DNA of 64,000 nt from an uncultured Pontibacter sp. (GCF_947492645.1 NZ_CANLMZ010000006.1:434001-498000); one strand, 5' to 3'; shown: positions 1 to 7,885, counted from the first letter of the stretch. Notes: a model not told the origin generated them from the sequence alone. Made by a program: numbers and translations.

Positions 1-1
1 C

Positions 2-133
2 CCATACTTTAAAAACAATTATTACGAGGTAAAAGCATCTCACCTTATCAATTCAATTATGCTGGGCATGGCCACGTTCGATGCAAATCTGCTTGCCATT
101 CAACCAGCTGTTAAAGACCCTGTGCAAGTATAA
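2..133 (+). CDS. C-terminal 43 residues of an unidentified protein (5' end outside window)
   Basis: An open frame enters from the left edge and stops with TAA at 131-133, three bases before the RimK-type ligase start. The visible tail contains the stretch HLINSIMLGMATFDANLL. The spacing makes it the preceding member of the same operon. Related amidoligase operons often carry a peptidase here, and the pattern (helix, then a terminal strand ending in a hydrophobic run) would fit a papain-like C39 peptidase, but that is a guess from context. No catalytic residue is visible. I am confident that it is coding, not of its identity. Confidence 0.6.
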   Translation, partial: PYFKNNYYEVKASHLINSIMLGMATFDANLLAIQPAVKDPVQV

Positions 134-136
134 AAC

Positions 137-1606
137 ATGCGAAAAATTGTTGTTGTTGATTATCTCAAAGATTGGGATGCGGCGATAGAAGACATAGAGG
201 TAATCGAGGCTCAAAGCTATCTTACCGACACCACCTACACAGACATCCGGAATGCCCGGATATTTAACCTTTGCCGTTCTTACAAATATCAGAGTGCGGG
301 ATACTATGTGTCGTTGCTGGCAGAGGCGCGCGGGCACAAGCCTATACCTAGCGTTACCACCATGCAGGACCTGAAAAGCCCTACCATTGTACGTGCCATA
401 ACCGTTGAGTTGAATGAGCTTATTCAGAAAAGCCTTGCAAGCCTGCGCTCTAAAAACTTTACCTTAAGTATATATTTCGGGCAGAACGTAGCCAAGAAAT
501 ACGAAAAGTTGTGTAAACAGCTTCACGACCTGTTTCAGGCGCCTTTGCTGCGAGCCCAGTTTGTTTTTAAAGAAGAGTGGGTGCTGCAAAGTATAACGCC
601 CATACCTGTAAACGAAGTACCCGATAACCACCAGAGCTACCTGGTACGCTTCGCTAAGGCATACTTTGCAAGGCATCGCTTTTCCGGGGCGCGCATTACC
701 CGCAAAACCTACGACCTGGCCATACTTGTAGACCCAGAGGAGCAGGAGCCACCTTCAGACAAAAAGGCCCTACAGCATTTTATGGAAGTGGCTGACGCAA
801 TGGGCTTTTATGTAGAGCTTATAACAAAGGACGACCACCGAAGGCTGGCAGAATTTGATGCCTTGTTTATCCGGGAAACAACCTCTGTAAACCACCACAC
901 GTACAGGTTTGCCCGTAAGGCTTACGCCGATGGACTGGTTGTGATAGACGACCCGGTTTCTATTTTGCGATGCACGAACAAAGTATACCTGGCCGAGCTG
1001 CTGGCAAAAGCAAAGGTGCCTACACCTAAAACCATGATCATCCACAAGGATAACCGGCATGAGGTAGAGGCTGCATTGGGCTTGCCCTGCGTGCTTAAAA
1101 AGCCTGACAGTTCTTTCTCGCAAGGTGTGGTGAAGGCAAAAGACCCGGAATGCCTGAAAAAGAACCTGGATGAGATGCTTTCTGAATCAGAATTGATAAT
1201 AGGGCAGGAATTTTCTCCAACAGACTTTGACTGGCGCATAGGTGTTTTAGACAAACAACCGCTTTTTGCCTGCAAATATTACATGGCAAAGGGGCATTGG
1301 CAGATATATAATTGGGAAGGTAAGAAACAAGACACATCCGGAGACGTAGAGACAATTCCATTCGAAGATGTTCCGTTTGTGGTTCTCCACACAGCTCTTA
1401 AAGCCGCCAACTTAATAGGGGATGGCCTTTATGGAGTTGATGTAAAAGAGATTGACGGAAAAGCATATATCATAGAAGTAAATGACAACCCTAGCATCGA
1501 AGCAGGTTGTGAAGACAAAATTCTAAAGAAAGAACTTTATGCATCCATTGTTAAGTCCATTAAGCGTCGTATCGACAATCACAAAAACATCAGGACAGAT
1601 GAGTAA
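137..1606 (+). CDS. RimK-type ATP-grasp ligase with N-terminal RLAN domain
   Basis: Predicted ATP-dependent carboxylate-amine ligase of the RimK family, the group that adds glutamate or similar amino acids to a carboxyl group through an acyl-phosphate. Residues 1 to about 190 match the RLAN region (RimK-like ATP-grasp N-terminal) seen in one subclass; the ATP-grasp core covers about 280-475. Visible core elements are the nucleotide-binding lysines at KKPDSSFSQG (321-330), DWRIGV (365-370) and the metal-binding end segment with D435, E447 and N449/N451 in IIEVNDNPSIEAG. Length 489 fits the RLAN subclass and is longer than ribosomal RimK (about 300). It starts 3 bases after the previous gene and its last 8 bases (ATGAGTAA) include the next start, so translation is probably coupled. 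The substrate cannot be read from sequence. Confidence 0.9.
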   Translation: MRKIVVVDYLKDWDAAIEDIEVIEAQSYLTDTTYTDIRNARIFNLCRSYKYQSAGYYVSLLAEARGHKPIPSVTTMQDLKSPTIVRAITVELNELIQKSLASLRSKNFTLSIYFGQNVAKKYEKLCKQLHDLFQAPLLRAQFVFKEEWVLQSITPIPVNEVPDNHQSYLVRFAKAYFARHRFSGARITRKTYDLAILVDPEEQEPPSDKKALQHFMEVADAMGFYVELITKDDHRRLAEFDALFIRETTSVNHHTYRFARKAYADGLVVIDDPVSILRCTNKVYLAELLAKAKVPTPKTMIIHKDNRHEVEAALGLPCVLKKPDSSFSQGVVKAKDPECLKKNLDEMLSESELIIGQEFSPTDFDWRIGVLDKQPLFACKYYMAKGHWQIYNWEGKKQDTSGDVETIPFEDVPFVVLHTALKAANLIGDGLYGVDVKEIDGKAYIIEVNDNPSIEAGCEDKILKKELYASIVKSIKRRIDNHKNIRTDE

Positions 1607-2855
1607 AAGAAAAACTCCGCTGCACCTTTTTGAGGCATTTGGCGTGGAGCTGGAGTACATGATCGTGGAGCGGGACAGCCTGAAGGTAAAGCCTATCACG
1701 GATAAACTGATTTACGACCAGGTCGGGGAATATCTATCTGATGTTGAGTTTGGAGACATCGCCTGGAGCAACGAACTGGTGCTACACGTGGTGGAGCTTA
1801 AAACACAAGGGCCGGTTCAGAACCTGGCTGGCTTACAATGGAAAATGCTGGAGCATGTGCGTAAAATAAACCAGATGCTGCAGAAGTATGATGCCATGCT
1901 GTTGCCTACCGGTGCGCACCCGCTTATGAACCCAGATACCGACACGCAACTGTGGCCGCACGAGCACAATGCCATCTATGAGGCTTACAACAAAGTTTTT
2001 GATTGCCGTGGCCACGGATGGGCCAACTTGCAGAGCACGCACCTTAACCTGCCGTTTGCCAACGACGAAGAGTTTGAGAAACTGCATGCTGCTATCCGGG
2101 TGCTGTTGCCCATCATGCCTGCGCTAAGTGCATCGTCTCCTATACTTGATGGCAGGCTTACCGGCCTGGATGATACAAGACTGGAAGTATACCGCCACAA
2201 CCAGGATCGAATTCCTGCCATTGCTGGAAGTATAATTCCGGAACAGGCATTCAGCAAAGCAGCATACGAAGCGATAATCCTTAACCCTATTTATGAGGCA
2301 ATCAAGCCATACGATGCAGAAGGTATACTTCAGGATGAGTTTTTGAACTCGCGTGGCGCCATTGCCCGCTTCCAGCGCAATGCCATCGAAATCCGGTTAC
2401 TGGATATCCAGGAAAGCCCCGTGGCGGATCTGGCAATTGTACAGGCTGTTGTGGGGGTGCTACAGGCATTGGTGGCTGAGCGCTGGGCTAAAATATCGGA
2501 ACTTAAAAAGTGGGATGAGAAAAGACTGGCAAGCATACTGCACCAGGTTATTGCCAAGGGGCAGCAAGCCATTATTACTGACCTGGAGTTTATAGGCCTG
2601 TTTGGATTTAAATGCACCGAAAACTGTACGGTAGGTGAACTGTGGAAGCACCTGGTTAAGGAAACCCTTACACTTGATGACGAACCGGAGGTGGCTTATG
2701 CCTTGCATGTGATCTTATCCAGAGGCAATTTATCTAGGCGCATCTCGGAAGCTGCTGGCGATGCTCCCTCAGAAGAAAAGATAAAAGAAGTCTATCAAAA
2801 TTTAGCGATCTGCCTTCAGAACGGAGGCGTGTTTCTACCTGAAAAACCATGCTAA
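1599..2855 (+). CDS. GCS2-family carboxylate-amine ligase (glutamate-cysteine ligase fold)
   Basis: Belongs to the GCS2 branch of the glutamine-synthetase/glutamate-cysteine ligase fold (YbdK-like), enzymes that form an amide bond at a glutamate carboxyl using ATP. Evidence is FGVELEYMIV at residues 14-23 carrying the metal-binding acidic residues, the basic/acidic strand VLHVVELKTQGP (61-72), LLPTGAHPLM (101-110), STHLNLPF (146-153) and LSASSPILDG near 176-185. Start chosen at ATG 1599, overlapping the RimK stop by 8 bases, giving 418 residues. A longer reading from 1539 adds 20 residues that overlap the RimK gene and match nothing. It sits between a RimK-like ligase and a formylglutamate-amidohydrolase-like hydrolase, so a role in making a peptide-like metabolite is more likely than glutathione synthesis; no glutathione synthetase is next to it. 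Confidence 0.88.
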   Translation: MSKRKTPLHLFEAFGVELEYMIVERDSLKVKPITDKLIYDQVGEYLSDVEFGDIAWSNELVLHVVELKTQGPVQNLAGLQWKMLEHVRKINQMLQKYDAMLLPTGAHPLMNPDTDTQLWPHEHNAIYEAYNKVFDCRGHGWANLQSTHLNLPFANDEEFEKLHAAIRVLLPIMPALSASSPILDGRLTGLDDTRLEVYRHNQDRIPAIAGSIIPEQAFSKAAYEAIILNPIYEAIKPYDAEGILQDEFLNSRGAIARFQRNAIEIRLLDIQESPVADLAIVQAVVGVLQALVAERWAKISELKKWDEKRLASILHQVIAKGQQAIITDLEFIGLFGFKCTENCTVGELWKHLVKETLTLDDEPEVAYALHVILSRGNLSRRISEAAGDAPSEEKIKEVYQNLAICLQNGGVFLPEKPC

Positions 2856-3577
2856 AATTACTGCTGACCTGCGAGCACGGAGGTAACCAGGTTCCTGTTG
2901 CATACCAGTCTTTGTTTCAGGAACATCAGGAAGAATTAAAGTCTCACCAGGGATATGATATCGGAGCTTTAGAACTGTTCCGGGAATTAGAGGATTTGGG
3001 AGACATCAGCTTCTATGCTGAAACATCGCGCCTGCTTGTGGAGCTTAACCGCTCGCTGCACCACAAACGCTTGTTTTCTGATTATACCCGCTACCTGGCT
3101 GATAGCGACAAGAATTTCATACTTAAAAATTACTATTACCCATACCGCGACAAGGTAGAGCAGTTGGTGCACGATTTTGTTATGGCTGGGCGTACTGTTT
3201 TGCACATTGCCATTCATAGCTTTACCCCTGTGCTTAACGGCGAGGAAAGGCATGCTGACATCGGTTTGCTTTATGACCCCAAACGTAAGCGCGAGCAGGC
3301 TTTCTGCCGTGAATGGAGGCAAGCTTTGTATAAGGGAAGTCCAGAATTACTTGTACGCAACAATTACCCATACTTGGGTATATCGGATGGTTTACCTACA
3401 TACCTGCGCAAACGCTTTAAAGAAGACGAGTACCTGGGCATTGAGCTGGAGGTTAATCAGAAGTTTCCGTTGGGCGACCCGCAGCGTTGGAAGGAAGTTA
3501 AGAACGCAATCAGGTATTCTTTAGAAGTGGCTTTAAAGAACAAAAGACCAGATGAGCACGAAGAGCAGGTTGCTTGA
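2849..3577 (+). CDS. N-formylglutamate amidohydrolase family protein
   Basis: Zinc-dependent amidohydrolase of the FGase family, whose founding member cleaves N-formylglutamate in histidine breakdown. Here 242 residues with the family signatures: CEHGGNQVP at 8-16 (metal-binding E9/H10), RLLVELNRS at 61-69, HIAIHSFTP at 119-127, ADIGLLYDP and the C-terminal GISDGLPTYLRKRF and GIELEVNQ segments. It overlaps the GCS2 stop by 7 bases (ATGCTAA), so the three genes are translationally coupled. No histidine-degradation genes are nearby, so the family name should not be read as the reaction. In this context it may hydrolyse the amide or N-acyl bond of the product made by the two ligases. Confidence 0.87.
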   Translation: MLKLLLTCEHGGNQVPVAYQSLFQEHQEELKSHQGYDIGALELFRELEDLGDISFYAETSRLLVELNRSLHHKRLFSDYTRYLADSDKNFILKNYYYPYRDKVEQLVHDFVMAGRTVLHIAIHSFTPVLNGEERHADIGLLYDPKRKREQAFCREWRQALYKGSPELLVRNNYPYLGISDGLPTYLRKRFKEDEYLGIELEVNQKFPLGDPQRWKEVKNAIRYSLEVALKNKRPDEHEEQVA

Positions 3578-3703
3578 CAAACTAAAAAAGGCCTTATAAT
3601 ACAACAAAGTTCTTATATATGAAGTATTGTTCATTAGACTGATTCATTTCACATCTTTTTTATACTTTTAATTTAATTATTTGTCTACATAATTACCTCA
3701 ACT

Positions 3704-4309
3704 ATGAAATTGAAAAGTTTACTTAACCTCGCTATTGTTTTGATTGTAGGGCAGCTGCTTTTTGCCTGTAACTCAGCTAAATATTATGAGTTTGCCGCGC
3801 ACAAACCAGAAGCTTACAACAAGGCTAAACCGGCTCCTGCTGCAGAGGAGGCAACTCCTTCTTTAACAGAATTGGCTTTAAAGGCTGCTGATGAGCAGGC
3901 AGCCAAGCAAGAAGCTGCCCCTGTACTAGAGGCAAATGCTGTAGCTACCGTAACAACTGTAACACCTAAGAAAGCTGTAAAAGCAAATGTTTTGAAAGAA
4001 GCTGGTGCTGCAGAAGCTAAAACAGTTACAGAGACAGAAGCTTTGGAAATGGCTAAAGAACGCATTGCCAGTATGACCAAAGCCGAGAAAAAAGAGCTGA
4101 AGAAAGAACTGAAAGAAGCCATAAAGCAGGACCGTGGCGGAAGCAGAACCTCTATTGTAGAGATTATACTTGCCATCATACTTCCTCCGCTGGCAGTATT
4201 CTTACACGATGGTATAGGCACCTCCTTCTGGATAAATATTATCCTGACGCTGCTGTTCTTCCTGCCAGGTATTATACATGCCTTGTTAGTTGTGACAGAT
4301 TCTATTTAA
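3704..4309 (+). CDS. Lipoprotein with C-terminal Pmp3/YqaE-type two-helix membrane domain
   Basis: 201 residues in three parts. Residues 1-22 are a lipoprotein signal peptide ending in the lipobox LLFAC (Cys22). Residues about 35-145 are rich in Ala, Lys and Glu, probably extended or coiled. Residues about 148-201 resemble the small YqaE/Pmp3 family: two membrane helices around ILAIILPPLAVFLHDG and LLFFLPGIIHALLVV. Pmp3 proteins are normally about 50-60 residues and lie in the inner membrane, linked to membrane potential and salt stress in yeast. A lipobox plus this domain suggests a protein anchored by lipid at one end and membrane-spanning at the other. Single-gene unit with a strong terminator behind it. 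Function unproven. Confidence 0.75.
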   Translation: MKLKSLLNLAIVLIVGQLLFACNSAKYYEFAAHKPEAYNKAKPAPAAEEATPSLTELALKAADEQAAKQEAAPVLEANAVATVTTVTPKKAVKANVLKEAGAAEAKTVTETEALEMAKERIASMTKAEKKELKKELKEAIKQDRGGSRTSIVEIILAIILPPLAVFLHDGIGTSFWINIILTLLFFLPGIIHALLVVTDSI

Positions 4310-4325
4310 GTAACAGCATATCGAC

Positions 4326-4370
4326 ATAAAGCAAAGAAGCACCGCATTTTGTGGTGCTTCTTTGCTTTAT
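4326..4370 (+). terminator. Rho-independent terminator after the lipoprotein-Pmp3 gene
   Basis: Perfect 18-bp stem (4326-4343 with 4353-4370) around a 9-base loop, its arms beginning ATAAAG and ending CTTTAT. It lies 17 bases after the stop codon. Confidence 0.85.
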
Positions 4371-4433
4371 GTAACTTATAAAACAGCGTATAGTAAAGCT
4401 AAATAGGTTTCAACGCTCTTGATTAGCGCATAA

Positions 4434-5363
4434 ATGGAATACAAGGACTATTATAAAATCCTGGGAGTAGAGAAAAATGCATTACAGGCTGACATAAAAA
4501 AAGCCTATCGCGCATTGGCTAAAAAGTATCACCCGGATAAGAACAAAGACGACACAACAGCAGAGAACAAGTTTAAAGACATAAGTGAAGCTTACGAAGT
4601 GCTAGGCGACAAAGATAAACGCAGCCAGTATGATCAGTTGGGGTCAAACTGGAGACAGTTTCAGCAAGGGGGCAGGCCAGGCGGAGGAGCATACCAGGGT
4701 CAGCCAGGCGGAGGTTTTACTCAGGAAGACATAAACGATATGTTTGGCGGTGGAGGAGGAGGCTTCTCTGATTTCTTTCAGCAATTTTTTGGAGGCGGCG
4801 GCGGATTTGGGCAAGGTACAGCAGGAAGAGGCCGTACGCGCAAAGGCCAGGACTACCAGGCTGAGATGGAGATAACCTTAGACGAAGCTTACCAAGGCAC
4901 ATCAAGGTTGATAGCTACTGACAATCAACAATTACGCATCACAACAAAACCTGGTGTAGCCGATGGGCAAACTTTACGCATCAAGGGTAAGGGAGGCCCA
5001 GCTGCAGGCGGTGGCGATAACGGGGATTTATACATTAAAGTGCATCTAAGGCCCCACTCAAAATTCGAGCGCAAGGGCGATGACCTTTATGCAGACCTTA
5101 ACCTGGACATGTATACTGCCATACTTGGCGGAGAAACGCATGTTGATACCATGAGTGGCAAACTAAAGCTAAACATACCAGCAGGCACACAGAATGGTAA
5201 AACCCTGCGCCTGCGTGGTAAAGGCATGCCGCACTACGGGAAGCCTGACCAACACGGCGATCTTTACGTAAAAATAAATGTATTGCTGCCTGCTGATCTG
5301 AGCAAAGAAGAACGTGATTTGCTGGAAAGGCTCCGGGAGCTGCGCCATGCAAAGGCAAGCTGA
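4434..5363 (+). CDS. cbpA: DnaJ-family co-chaperone, CbpA-like (no zinc finger)
   Basis: Type II J-protein that stimulates the Hsp70 (DnaK) ATPase. The J domain occupies residues 4-70 with the essential HPD at 33-35. A long Gly/Phe/Gln-rich linker (about 78-125, with runs such as [12 protein letters not shown]) follows, then two beta-rich substrate-binding domains (about 140-300). The four CxxCxGxG zinc repeats of DnaJ proper are absent, so this is the CbpA type; 309 residues is normal. E. coli pairs CbpA with the modulator CbpM. Here the next gene, 31 bases downstream, is instead a small DinD-like protein. Only the linker is low-complexity; the rest is well conserved. Confidence 0.9.
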   Translation: MEYKDYYKILGVEKNALQADIKKAYRALAKKYHPDKNKDDTTAENKFKDISEAYEVLGDKDKRSQYDQLGSNWRQFQQGGRPGGGAYQGQPGGGFTQEDINDMFGGGGGGFSDFFQQFFGGGGGFGQGTAGRGRTRKGQDYQAEMEITLDEAYQGTSRLIATDNQQLRITTKPGVADGQTLRIKGKGGPAAGGGDNGDLYIKVHLRPHSKFERKGDDLYADLNLDMYTAILGGETHVDTMSGKLKLNIPAGTQNGKTLRLRGKGMPHYGKPDQHGDLYVKINVLLPADLSKEERDLLERLRELRHAKAS

Positions 5364-5394
5364 TACTTTTAGAGAACTTAACTGACTTATAGCC

Positions 5395-5751
5395 ATGCTA
5401 ATGACCATCGAAAATACAAACTTAAACAGCCCGCTTGAGCGATTTATGGACAGTATCGCAGATAGGAACCTGACTTACTACGCCTCGGACCTGGTGCACC
5501 TGACCGGTTGTGAAAGTATAGATGCGCTAGGGGCTGCACTCAGAAGAGCAACAGAAGTTTGTAACTGCATGCACATTCCGCTCCGTGAGAATTTTAAGGT
5601 TGTCTTCAGACCACAAAACGGAGAATTGGTGCAGGACTGGCGTTTGTCTCCGATGGCCTATATGCTGCTGGTGTTAAACTCTGACGCGCATAACGACGTG
5701 GTGGCACACTTGCAGGTAGAAATGGTAAAACGCGCGCTTAACCAGGAATAG
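5395..5751 (+). CDS. Small DinD/BRO-like protein downstream of cbpA-like gene
   Basis: 118 residues. I recognise a compressed version of the pattern in DNA-damage-inducible protein D and BRO/antirepressor proteins: an aromatic-ASDL helix (YYASDLVHLTG), a central basic helix with Cys (RRATEVCNC), a short strand ENFKVVF, then WRLSP-MAYMLLVLNSDAHNDVVA, which parallels the DinD stretch in which a 'YACYL..QNGDP...EIA' helix pair follows. The match is by eye, and the C-terminal half of DinD is missing. The position behind the J-protein is where a CbpM modulator would sit, so a chaperone-modulator role is an alternative. The start could also be ATG 5401. Its 3' end overlaps the convergent truC gene by 14 bases. 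Confidence 0.6.
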   Translation: MLMTIENTNLNSPLERFMDSIADRNLTYYASDLVHLTGCESIDALGAALRRATEVCNCMHIPLRENFKVVFRPQNGELVQDWRLSPMAYMLLVLNSDAHNDVVAHLQVEMVKRALNQE

Positions 5752-6484
5752 CTGGTATAGGTTGAGGCAATGCCCTTTGCCGTTGAAGTACAGTATCCCA
5801 GCAAAAGCGATAACATAGCCGCAGCATATTTTCTGGCATTTGTGCTTTTATACTTATAGCCTCACCTGTAAACGGATGGACAAAATTTAAATCAGCAGCA
5901 TGCAGCAACAGGTATGGGCTTTCTAGTTCCTCCAGGTACATTTTGTTATGGCGCCAGTCGCCATGCCGCTTATCACCAACTATGTAATGCCGTATATGAG
6001 CAAAATGCTTGCGTATCTGGTGCATGCGCCCAGTTTCAGGGCTTATACTTACTAAACTATAACGCGAAGTCTGATAGCGCCCGACGGGTATTTGTAACTC
6101 TATTGTAGCTAGTCTGCTATAATGCGTTACTGCATCCTGAGGCGCTTTATTTTTGTGGTCTTTATCAGGTTTTATGGGGTTGTCAATCGTATCTGCCTCC
6201 GGTGTGTATCCTCTTACTATGGCAAAGTAGGTCTTGCTTACCTGCTTTTCTTCAAATGCTTTGAACATGGGTGCAGCCGCTTCCGGTGTTTTAGCAAACA
6301 GTAAAGCGCCGGAGGTGCCTCTGTCAAGGCGATGCACCGGGTACAGGCGGTATCCTAACTGGTCGCGCAGCATCTGCAGGGCAAACTCCTTTTTCTCTTC
6401 TGCAATTCGCGTACGGTGCACCAGTAAACCATTTGGCTTATTTATGGCAACGTAATAATTGTCTTCGTAAATTATATCCAGCAC
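5738..6484 (-). CDS. truC: tRNA pseudouridine synthase C
   Basis: RluA-family pseudouridine synthase, 248 residues. HRLDRGTSG at 51-59 carries the catalytic Asp54. The spacing and sequence of VTHYSRLATIEL, GRYQTSRYSLV, TGRMHQIRKHFAHIRH and VGDKRHGD match E. coli TruC, which modifies U65 in the T stem of several tRNAs, more closely than the rRNA enzymes RluA/C/D. There is no S4 domain, as expected for TruC. It runs convergent to the DinD-like gene with a 14-base overlap and no room for a separate terminator. Upstream DNA is 230 bases to the next start. Confidence 0.88.
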   Translation of the reverse strand: MLDIIYEDNYYVAINKPNGLLVHRTRIAEEKKEFALQMLRDQLGYRLYPVHRLDRGTSGALLFAKTPEAAAPMFKAFEEKQVSKTYFAIVRGYTPEADTIDNPIKPDKDHKNKAPQDAVTHYSRLATIELQIPVGRYQTSRYSLVSISPETGRMHQIRKHFAHIRHYIVGDKRHGDWRHNKMYLEELESPYLLLHAADLNFVHPFTGEAISIKAQMPENMLRLCYRFCWDTVLQRQRALPQPIPAIPG

Positions 6485-6675
6485 AGGTATTCCATATTTT
6501 TATGCAAAGATAAAAGAAAGACCTCGCTATAGCTGTATGATGGACGGATGTATTCCTCAAAGTATACTTTCAGGATCAAAACCCGGGATCAAATTTGAAG
6601 CTGCTGCATTTATTAGAGTTGGTAAGTAAATTAGGGCTGGAGATAAATATGGAACAACTAAACAGGCACAACACG

Positions 6676-6683
6676 TATATTTG
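6676..6683 (+). promoter_or_regulatory. Bacteroidota-type -7 element for the 66-residue protein gene
   Basis: TATATTTG fits TAnnTTTG exactly and lies 30 bases before ATG 6714. No good TTTG -33 element is visible. It covers the alternative TTG start at 6681, which argues for the later start. Confidence 0.45.
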
Positions 6684-6713
6684 CAGTTACACAGCACAGG
6701 TAAAGGTAACAAG

Positions 6714-6914
6714 ATGGCCATTTCAGTTGATAATCTCCGCAGAGGGAAGAAGTATAGATTAACAAACTACGGAGAGCAGTTTGAGTTTCAGGTAATGGAT
6801 ATTGCGGATGAAGAAGTTTTTGTGTTGAAAGACCTGCATACGCTAGACTTGTACAAGCTACACGACCTGGTGAAGTATGGCAAAGGCAAAGACTTTGATT
6901 TAGAGGAGATGTAG
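6714..6914 (+). CDS. Small conserved-looking protein of unknown function (66 aa)
   Basis: I do not recognise a named family. The protein is small, acidic at the C-terminus (FDLEEM) and begins MAISVDNLRRGKKYRLTNYG, which reads like the opening beta strands of a small barrel, followed by EFQVMDIADEEVFVLKDL. No signal peptide, Cys or His cluster. The start at ATG 6714 is preferred over TTG 6681 because a -7 promoter element overlaps 6681 and GGTAAC lies just upstream of the ATG. It stands alone between truC and another unknown gene. The bias of its codons and the regular hydrophobic pattern support real coding. Confidence 0.65.
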   Translation: MAISVDNLRRGKKYRLTNYGEQFEFQVMDIADEEVFVLKDLHTLDLYKLHDLVKYGKGKDFDLEEM

Positions 6915-7017
6915 TTTGTAGTCTTGCTAATAATAGCTTATGTTTAACAAAAGCCACCATCAGGAACGAATGCCGCTATCCAGTCGTATAGCCTAAATTC
7001 AATTACCTTTTATACAA

Positions 7018-7452
7018 ATGGATGATTTGAAGTTAACTGAGTCAGTAAAGGCAGTATTTACAAGCGAATACCTATCTGTGTACGTGATTCCGGAAGAAAA
7101 GCAATTGTATGCTGATTGGTCTGGTGTTTTAGATGCAGCTAAAGCCAGGGCAGGTTGTACGGCTGTGTTAAAATGCCTTCAGGAGTACCCGTGCAGCAAG
7201 GTGTTAAACAATAATTCCAAAGTTACTGGCCATTATCCCGGCGCGCTCGATTGGGTTGGGACTGTGTGGTTTCCATCGATGTTTGCGCTTGGTGTTAAAT
7301 GGTTTGCCTGGGTTTACTCCTCTGACTTTTACACACAGATTAATACCGATCATGTCATAAGGCTTAGCTCGCAGGTACAGATAGAGACTTTTTACGATCT
7401 GGACGCAGCCCAGCAATGGATTGCAGCCTTCGGTTTAAATGATCTTAATTAA
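7018..7452 (+). CDS. Uncharacterised protein, possible SpoIIAA/STAS-like fold
   Basis: 144 residues, soluble, no signal peptide. The arrangement (an N-terminal strand pair SVYVIPEEKQLYADWSG, a helix, a conserved-looking KVLNNNSKVTG strand, VGTVWFPSMFALGVKWFAWVYS, and a final ETFYDLDAAQQWIAAFG helix) recalls the SpoIIAA/STAS-like proteins common in Bacteroidota, which typically end with a 'fdd...A..WL' helix. That assignment is an inference from pattern. Trp and Phe residues are unusually frequent in the middle. It is monocistronic, with 103 bases upstream and 98 downstream. Confidence 0.65.
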   Translation: MDDLKLTESVKAVFTSEYLSVYVIPEEKQLYADWSGVLDAAKARAGCTAVLKCLQEYPCSKVLNNNSKVTGHYPGALDWVGTVWFPSMFALGVKWFAWVYSSDFYTQINTDHVIRLSSQVQIETFYDLDAAQQWIAAFGLNDLN

Positions 7453-7550
7453 TAGCCTTCTACTGCAATACCTATATAGCTATTTCGTTAACCTTACACA
7501 TAGGTACACAGTATACTAAATGTACTTTATAACTGCTAGGAGACTATATT

Positions 7551-7835
7551 ATGCAAGATAAACACCCACACTATTTCGTATACATATTTGGTGAGGAACC
7601 AGGTGCTGCTGTACGAGTTGGCATTGCAGACGATTTGCAGCAGCATGTTGCTCAGGTACGGCAGCAAGACGAACCGCAGAGCAATAAGCATAAGCTTGTA
7701 TACTATGAGCACTACGACGTAGAAGAGATTGCTTTGAACAGAGAGCGCCAGATTAAAAGCGGTGACCAAAATGCAACCTATAGCCTTATTGCTTCGATGA
7801 ACCCCAACTGGTTAGACTTGAGCGATACTTTATAG
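7551..7835 (+). CDS. GIY-YIG-domain protein, degenerate (94 aa)
   Basis: Single-domain GIY-YIG nuclease-like protein of the YhbQ/UPF0213 size class. The first motif reads YFVYIFG (normally YYVYIL), the second VRVGIADDL where YIGVTNDL is usual, then KLVYYEHYD, the catalytic-helix region ALNRERQIKSG, and the family ending LIASMNPNW. The YIG tyrosine is replaced by Arg and an insert EEPGAA precedes it, so nuclease activity is doubtful. Chromosomal GIY-YIG proteins of this size have no agreed function. A strong terminator follows directly. Confidence 0.72.
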   Translation: MQDKHPHYFVYIFGEEPGAAVRVGIADDLQQHVAQVRQQDEPQSNKHKLVYYEHYDVEEIALNRERQIKSGDQNATYSLIASMNPNWLDLSDTL

Positions 7836-7853
7836 CAGATGCTTTACAAGCGG

Positions 7854-7885
7854 GCAAAGGCGATGAATCGATTCATCGCCTTTGC
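7854..7885 (+). terminator. Terminator after the GIY-YIG-like gene
   Basis: Perfect palindrome GCAAAGGCGATGAAT / ATTCATCGCCTTTGC with a 2-base centre, followed by a T run, 18 bases after the stop codon. Confidence 0.85.

Noticed and set aside
1539..1598. N-terminal extension of the GCS2-like ligase
   Set aside because: It overlaps the RimK-type gene, has no family similarity, and ATG 1599 gives the stop-start overlap that the next gene junction also shows.
2849..3577. A histidine-degradation (hut) operon
   Set aside because: Only the formylglutamate-amidohydrolase-like protein is present; its neighbours are ligases and no HutH/HutU/HutI homologue is seen.
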